Of a DNA stretch of 64,000 nt, positions 59,846 to 64,000 are shown piece after piece (within the stretch, counting starts at the first letter, position 1; every line of letters begins with the position of its first letter). A program made the position numbers and the translations under genes. The stretch covers positions 62,001 to 126,000 of the forward strand of contig CAWEAT010000011.1 of NCBI GenBank assembly GCA_963806935.1, in the 5' to 3' direction. The notes beneath the pieces were generated by a model. The model ran no database searches and was not told where the DNA came from. It saw only the letters and a list, made by a program, of their open reading frames with translations. Origin of the DNA: Roseiarcus sp963806935 (GTDB lineage: Bacteria; Pseudomonadota; Alphaproteobacteria; Rhizobiales; Beijerinckiaceae).

Positions 59846-60043
59846 ATGATGGACAGCGCCATATTTACCACCGACGTCGTAAAAGATATTGGGAATCCCA
59901 ATCGCTTCCGCTGGAATATTTACGACAAAGAGAAGGTTCGAGACAAATCCTTCTATTCCTTTGCGACAAAGCGCGAAGCTCAGGCCGATGCGGATAGGTT
60001 CGTCGAAAAACTCAACGCGATTTGGCCGGCATCAAAGGAATAA
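59846..60043 (+). CDS. Small hypothetical protein
   Basis: 65 residues from tandem ATG codons at 59846. The sequence (IFTTDVVKDIGNPNRFRWNIYDKEKVRDKSF) is charged and globular-looking with no hydrophobic segment, and ends EKLNAIWPASKE. Its codon use is less GC-rich than neighbours, perhaps a sign of transfer. No family recognised. It precedes mucR by 117 bases on the same strand. Confidence 0.5.
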   Translation: MMDSAIFTTDVVKDIGNPNRFRWNIYDKEKVRDKSFYSFATKREAQADADRFVEKLNAIWPASKE

Positions 60044-60160
60044 GAAAGCCCGCGAGTTCACCGTCTCGCCCGCACTTATCTGAAACCGCCGGTCGACGAA
60101 TCAGCGAACCGAGCGTAAGGGTGCGCGCGGCAAGTTGGTTTGCCCAGGGAATCCCAAAGA

Positions 60161-60574
60161 ATGGGCACATCAAATGCGATCGAAATGGCGGCAGAAATCA
60201 TCGCGGCCTTCGTTGCGAATAACCCTCTGCCAAAAGCCGAGCTACCCGCTCTGATTCAGGCGATGCACACGACCGTAGCAAGGCTCGAAGACGAGCCGAA
60301 GGGCGCGCCGGCCCCCGTCGAGCCGAAAGCGCCGGCGGTGCCAATTCGACGATCGATCACGCCGGAATTCTTGATCTGCCTCGAGGACGGTAAGCGATTC
60401 AAGTCCATGCGGCGTCACTTGGCGGGGCTGGGCCTGACGCCGGATCAATATCGCGAGAAATGGAACCTTCCAGCCGACTATCCGATGGTCGCGCCGAACT
60501 ACGCGGCCCAAAGGTCGGCGATGGCGAAACAGATCGGACTCGGCCGGAGGCATCCGGCGCGCTCAATCGGGTAA
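60161..60574 (+). CDS. mucR: MucR/Ros-family transcriptional regulator
   Basis: 137 residues. AAEIIAAFVANNPLP starts the conserved oligomerisation part, then VPIRRSITPEFLICLEDGKRFKSMRRHLAGLGLTPDQYREKW and NLPADYPMVAPNYAAQRSAMAKQIGLG, the DNA-binding domain. In the zinc-finger core the first Cys and first His are kept (CLED, RRHL), but the second Cys is Asp and the last His appears to be missing (HLAGLG), as in the known Cys-Asp or zinc-less variants. MucR proteins act as H-NS-like silencers and regulate exopolysaccharide and other genes. Start at ATG 60161. Confidence 0.9.
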   Translation: MGTSNAIEMAAEIIAAFVANNPLPKAELPALIQAMHTTVARLEDEPKGAPAPVEPKAPAVPIRRSITPEFLICLEDGKRFKSMRRHLAGLGLTPDQYREKWNLPADYPMVAPNYAAQRSAMAKQIGLGRRHPARSIG

Positions 60575-60646
60575 TGGGCATCCCGCACTCTCTGTAGCGC
60601 ACGCAGCGCGCTCGCGATCAAGCCGCGGCGCGCAGCGGCCGCCTCT

Positions 60647-61762
60647 TCAGAGCTGCTCGAAACCGACCTTGCCGTCGGCGCCTTTTTTCCAGACATACCA
60701 AACATAGTCGACGGTCGTGCGGTCGCCCTTCTTGTCGTATGCGATCGGGCCGATGACGGTGTTGAACGTCATGCCCGAATGCATGGCCGCGGCCACCTTC
60801 TTCGGATCGAGCGAGTTCGCCTTTTCAGCCGCCTGCTTGATGATCTGGACTGCGGCGTACGAGTACAGGGTATAGCCCTGCGGGTCGAAGCCCTTGGCCT
60901 TGAACGCAGCGACCGCTTCCTGCGCGTTCGGGTTCTTGCGCGGTTCCGGGCCGAAGGTCATGAGGGTGCCCTCGACGCCAGGCCCGCCGATCGCCGCAAA
61001 CTCGGAATCGGTGATGCCGTCGCCGGAGATCATGACCGTGCTCATGCCTTGATCCCGCATCTGGCGGACGATAAGGCCGCCTTCGGTGTGGAGCCCGCCC
61101 CACATCAGGTAGTCGGCCCCGGATTCCTTGATCTTGGAGACGATCGCCGAATAGTCTTTTTCGCCGGTGTTCACGCCTTCGTAGAGCACTTCCTTGACGC
61201 CCATCTTGTGCATGTTGTCGAGCGCGGCGTCGGCAAGCCCCTTGCCATATGTGGTCTTGTCGTGGACGACGGCGATTTTCTTGCCCTTGAGCTTGTCGCG
61301 GGCAAGTTCCGCCCAGACCATACCTTGCTGATCGTCACGGCCGCAGGTGCGAAACGCGTCCCATAGCATGCGGTCGGTGACCTTGGGATTTGTCGCCGAG
61401 GGCGTGATAAACAGGATGCCGTTCTCGGAATAGACGTCAGAGGCCGGAATCGTCACTCCGGAGTTGAAATGGCCGACGACGAATTTGACTCCGTCGCCGA
61501 CGAACTTGTTGGCGACCGACACGCCTTGCTTCGGATCGGAGACGTCGTCGCCCGGCTCGACTTCGATCTTTTGTCCGAGAATGCCCCCGGCCTTGTTGAT
61601 GTCCTCGGCTGCCTGCTGGACGCCTTGGCTAAGTTGCGCCCCGAACGCCGCGTTGGCCCCGGTGATTGGCCCCGCGACCCCGATCTTGACCTGCGCCTGC
61701 GCCGCGGTGGCGAGCCAAAGAGACAGTGCGAGGGGAATGGCTTTGAGAACGATGGTCCGCAT
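60647..61762 (-). CDS. livK: Branched-chain amino acid ABC transporter, substrate-binding protein
   Basis: Periplasmic binding protein, 371 residues. A signal peptide (LALSLWLATAAQA) leads to VKIGVAGPITGANAAFGAQLSQGVQQAAEDIN and the type 1 periplasmic-binding fold with KIAVVHDKTTYGKGLADAAL and GYTLYSYAAVQIIKQAAEKA. Ligands in this family include Leu, Ile, Val, urea and amides. The permease gene lies on the opposite strand from 62472, and a CGNR regulator begins 75 bases away divergently. Confidence 0.92.
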   Translation of the reverse strand: MRTIVLKAIPLALSLWLATAAQAQVKIGVAGPITGANAAFGAQLSQGVQQAAEDINKAGGILGQKIEVEPGDDVSDPKQGVSVANKFVGDGVKFVVGHFNSGVTIPASDVYSENGILFITPSATNPKVTDRMLWDAFRTCGRDDQQGMVWAELARDKLKGKKIAVVHDKTTYGKGLADAALDNMHKMGVKEVLYEGVNTGEKDYSAIVSKIKESGADYLMWGGLHTEGGLIVRQMRDQGMSTVMISGDGITDSEFAAIGGPGVEGTLMTFGPEPRKNPNAQEAVAAFKAKGFDPQGYTLYSYAAVQIIKQAAEKANSLDPKKVAAAMHSGMTFNTVIGPIAYDKKGDRTTVDYVWYVWKKGADGKVGFEQL

Positions 61763-61836
61763 AGTAACCTCCCATACGAGATTGAAGGGTTAGCTTGTGC
61801 AGACTAGCCACGGTGACCTAACCTGTAAAGATCATA

Positions 61837-62475
61837 ATGACAGTTAGCACGCCCGCCCCTCCTCTCTCCCGTGCCGGTTCGCTGCCGCTGATCGCCGACG
61901 ACCTCGCGCTCGACTTCGCCAACACCGAGTTTGGTCGCGGCTTCCCCTCGCACGAAAACCACCTCCGCGAGGCTAACCACGTCGCCCAATGGCTCAAGCA
62001 CGCCAAGGCGCTTCCGGCTGACGACGCCGACTGGCTCGCGGATCAGGCCTTGAGGCGCCCCGATCTGGCCGCAGAGCTCCTCACCCAGGCTGTCGCGCTG
62101 CGCGAGGCGATTCACGGCATCGCCGCGGCCCTCGGGCGTCACGCCAAGCCGCCCGCGGCGTCGCTCGCCGGCCTTTCGGCTCTTCATGCGCGATTTGTCG
62201 CTCACGCGGCGCTTGCGCCCGGCGCGCTCAGCTGCAGCTGGCGGTGGAGCGTGCGCACCACGCCGGTCGAAGCGGCGCTCGGGCCCATTGCGCTCGCCGC
62301 GGTGAGGTTGTTCACCCAAGGCGATTTGCATCGAATCCGGGAGTGCGGCGGCCACGCTTGCGGCTGGCTCTTCTATGATCGGAGCAAGAACAATCGGCGT
62401 CGATGGTGCGAGATGGAGGTCTGCGGCAATCGCGCCAAACAGCGGCGGCTCGCAGCGCGGAGGCGCGCTGATTGA
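61837..62475 (+). CDS. CGNR zinc-finger (ABATE) regulator
   Basis: Stress-linked putative DNA-binding protein of 212 residues. The ABATE domain begins at LPLIADDLALDFANTE; the C-terminal CGNR zinc finger has RECGGHACGWLFYDRSKNNRRRWCEMEVCGNRAKQRR with four Cys. It diverges from livK and its stop overlaps the livH TTG by four bases, so it is likely to regulate this uptake locus or be co-regulated with it. Confidence 0.9.
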   Translation: MTVSTPAPPLSRAGSLPLIADDLALDFANTEFGRGFPSHENHLREANHVAQWLKHAKALPADDADWLADQALRRPDLAAELLTQAVALREAIHGIAAALGRHAKPPAASLAGLSALHARFVAHAALAPGALSCSWRWSVRTTPVEAALGPIALAAVRLFTQGDLHRIRECGGHACGWLFYDRSKNNRRRWCEMEVCGNRAKQRRLAARRRAD

Positions 62476-63824
62476 GCCGCCGCCAGGTCTTTCGCATCTT
62501 CGTTCTTTTGGGCGCGGCGATACTCGCCGGCTGCTCGCCGGCGCTGGAGACCGACCAGGCGAGGCTCTGCCGCATGGCGCTGCCGGCGCTGATGCCGCAG
62601 GAGGCGCGAATCTCCATCCTCGCCCAGAGACCTGACCCCGACGGGCGGGGCTTAAGCGTTGCCTTTACCGCATTTGCGCCCGGTGAAGAGCCTCGCAATC
62701 ATCTCGCCGCCTGCCGATTTCGCGAGCCCGGACGGCCGAGCCAGTCGCGCGATCTCGTGTCGCTGACGATAGACGGGCGGCCCCTTTCTGGGGCCCGGCT
62801 CTTTGCGCTCATCCGCTATTGGCTGGCGACGCCGGAGGGCCGCGCGGCCGATCCCGCCCCACTCGGCGACGTCGACGGGCTTCCCGTCGTGCCGCATTCT
62901 CTCGCCTATGGATTGCAGATGGCTCTCGATGGGCTGCCCCTGGCGGCCATCTACGGGCTCCTCGCGGCGGCCTACTCGCTCATCTACGGCCTGATTGGGC
63001 GCATCAATTTCGCCTTCGGCGAAATGGCCGCCGCCGGCGGCTACGCCGCGGCGATCGCGGCCCTGGCAATGGTCGGCTGGCCGCCCGCCCCGCTCTTGAC
63101 CGTGGCCTTCGCTCTGGCGGTCGTGGTTGCGGCGGGTTGGGGCTTCGCCGCGGCGCGGGCGGTCTTCATTCCGCTGCGCCAGGCCCGCGGCCAGCAGGTG
63201 CTCGTGGCGTCCGTTGGCCTGGCGCTCTTTCTTCGCGAGCTTTTGCGCTTGGCGCAGGGCGACCGGAGCTGGATGAGCCCGCAGCTCAATCAGCCGTTCG
63301 CGCTTGCGCGAGCAGGCGACTTCGTGACCGTCGCCACACCGATGGCGTTCCTCGCGAGCGCCGTTACGCTCGTCGCCGGGCTCGGTCTCGTCGTCATCTT
63401 TCGCCATTCCCGCACGGGCCGCGAGTGGCGCGCCTATGCCGACGATCCGCTCGCCGCCGAGATGATGGGCGTGAGCCCGGCGGCGATCACCGCGCGCGCC
63501 TTCGCCCTCTCCGGCGCCCTCGCCGGCCTCGCGGGCGCGATCATGACCGCGACATTCGGCGCAGTCGGCTACGGCCTTTCTGCGACGCTGACCCTGAAAG
63601 CGCTTGCCGCGGCGATTGTCGGCGGCATCGGTTCGCTGCCGGGAGCTTTTCTTGGCGGGCTCATCGTCGGCGCCGCCGAAACCGGGTGGTCGGCGCTGTT
63701 CCCGATCGATTATCGCGACATCGCGGTTTACGCGCTTTTGACGATCTTCATCGCCCTTCGTCCCTCCGGTCTCTTGGGCAAACCAGAGTCGGTGACCCAC
63801 AACCTGTTCCCACGCCGGTCTTGA
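62472..63824 (+). CDS. livH: Branched-chain amino acid ABC transporter permease with a lipoprotein-like N-terminal extension
   Basis: 450 residues, about 150 more than usual LivH. The N-terminus has a lipoprotein-type signal (VLLGAAILAGCSP, Cys near 21) and a small domain (LCRMALPALMPQEARISIL) before the permease starts near residue 145. Permease segments include YGLLAAAYSLIYGLIGRINFAFGEM, YADDPLAAEMMGVSPAAITARAFALSGALAGLAGA and GGIGSLPGAFLGGLIVGAAET. Start is TTG (62472) overlapping the CGNR stop. LivM, LivF and LivG should follow beyond the window, though an RDD gene comes next. Confidence 0.88.
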   Translation: MSRRQVFRIFVLLGAAILAGCSPALETDQARLCRMALPALMPQEARISILAQRPDPDGRGLSVAFTAFAPGEEPRNHLAACRFREPGRPSQSRDLVSLTIDGRPLSGARLFALIRYWLATPEGRAADPAPLGDVDGLPVVPHSLAYGLQMALDGLPLAAIYGLLAAAYSLIYGLIGRINFAFGEMAAAGGYAAAIAALAMVGWPPAPLLTVAFALAVVVAAGWGFAAARAVFIPLRQARGQQVLVASVGLALFLRELLRLAQGDRSWMSPQLNQPFALARAGDFVTVATPMAFLASAVTLVAGLGLVVIFRHSRTGREWRAYADDPLAAEMMGVSPAAITARAFALSGALAGLAGAIMTATFGAVGYGLSATLTLKALAAAIVGGIGSLPGAFLGGLIVGAAETGWSALFPIDYRDIAVYALLTIFIALRPSGLLGKPESVTHNLFPRRS

Positions 63825-63885
63825 CTTGGCGCCTGCGGCTCCCACATCCTTGGCCGCGCTGGCCGAGCCCGCGCAGGAGGCTCCA

Positions 63886-64000
63886 ATGTCGAATGTCTAC
63901 GCCGCAACGCCGAGGAACGTGATGCGCGCCGACGCGCTGGCCGGCGTTCGCACCCGGCGCATTCTCGCCGTCTGCATCGATTTCGTGCTGGTCAGCCTGC
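63886..64000 (+). CDS. RDD-family membrane protein, 5' end only
   Basis: 38 codons are visible from an ATG at 63886 with CAGGAGG about six bases upstream. ALAGVRTRRILAVCIDFVLVSL is the typical first segment of RDD proteins (Arg, then Asp in the first helix). The rest is outside the window. Confidence 0.75.
   Translation, partial: MSNVYAATPRNVMRADALAGVRTRRILAVCIDFVLVSL

Overview
This is a GC-rich, densely packed chromosomal window that looks alphaproteobacterial, most likely from the order Hyphomicrobiales (Rhizobiales). The evidence is the gene order dusB-ntrB-ntrC-ntrY-ntrX-hfq-hflX on the minus strand, a MucR/Ros regulator, a cobalamin-riboswitch-controlled cbtBA pair, a class I PHA synthase and a palindromic repeat of a type common in this group. 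I cannot name a genus from sequence alone. I saw no rRNA, tRNA, CRISPR array, prophage or insertion sequence.

Layout. 1-8840: global nitrogen regulation (ntrBC, ntrYX), tRNA dihydrouridine synthase, Hfq and the start of HflX. 8964-12481: a YdcF-type membrane protein, divergent from a cysteine-synthase / AlaX tRNA-editing / mercaptopyruvate sulfurtransferase operon. 12821-19705: a secreted double DUF1254-DUF1214 protein, then a minus-strand group of oxalate-CoA-ligase-like enzyme, PanE-like reductase and SulP transporter that may form an oxalate-use module. 19882-23770: PPK2, an MsbA-type ABC exporter and a PEP-CTERM GDSL esterase. 23846-31827: a damaged zone holding two inverted broken DUF4239 genes, a cytochrome c/PQQ-propeller dehydrogenase, a truncated protease-fold-like gene and a collapsed tandem duplication of an acyl-CoA ligase. 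32012-35583: an operon of ATP-grasp, alpha-E, transglutaminase-like protein and cupin, of the type linked to peptide-bond chemistry; the transglutaminase-like protein appears to lack its catalytic cysteine. 35616-40905: aat, then a nickel/cobalt locus with a NikR operator, nikR, a NiCoT permease, a cbtB-cbtA-phosphatase-membrane protein operon behind a cobalamin riboswitch, and the remnant of a second NiCoT gene. 41018-54470: mixed metabolism (GbcA-like Rieske oxygenase, AlaC, PhaC, HemB, quinone oxidoreductase, dienelactone hydrolase and others). 54698-57903: a PEP-CTERM protein and a YciI-ECF42 sigma pair. 57908-64000: a glycolipid-binding-domain protein and epimerase, MucR, and a branched-chain amino acid uptake locus (livK, a CGNR regulator, and a livH with an unusual lipoprotein-like N-terminus), ending in a partial RDD protein.

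A strong cross-cutting observation is that more than a dozen genes, including expected essential ones such as hemB and the conserved ntrX, are interrupted by single-base frameshifts although both halves remain well conserved. The simplest reading is consensus error in the assembly. The 23.8-31.9 kb zone is hit hardest and also contains a structural junction that base errors alone do not explain.
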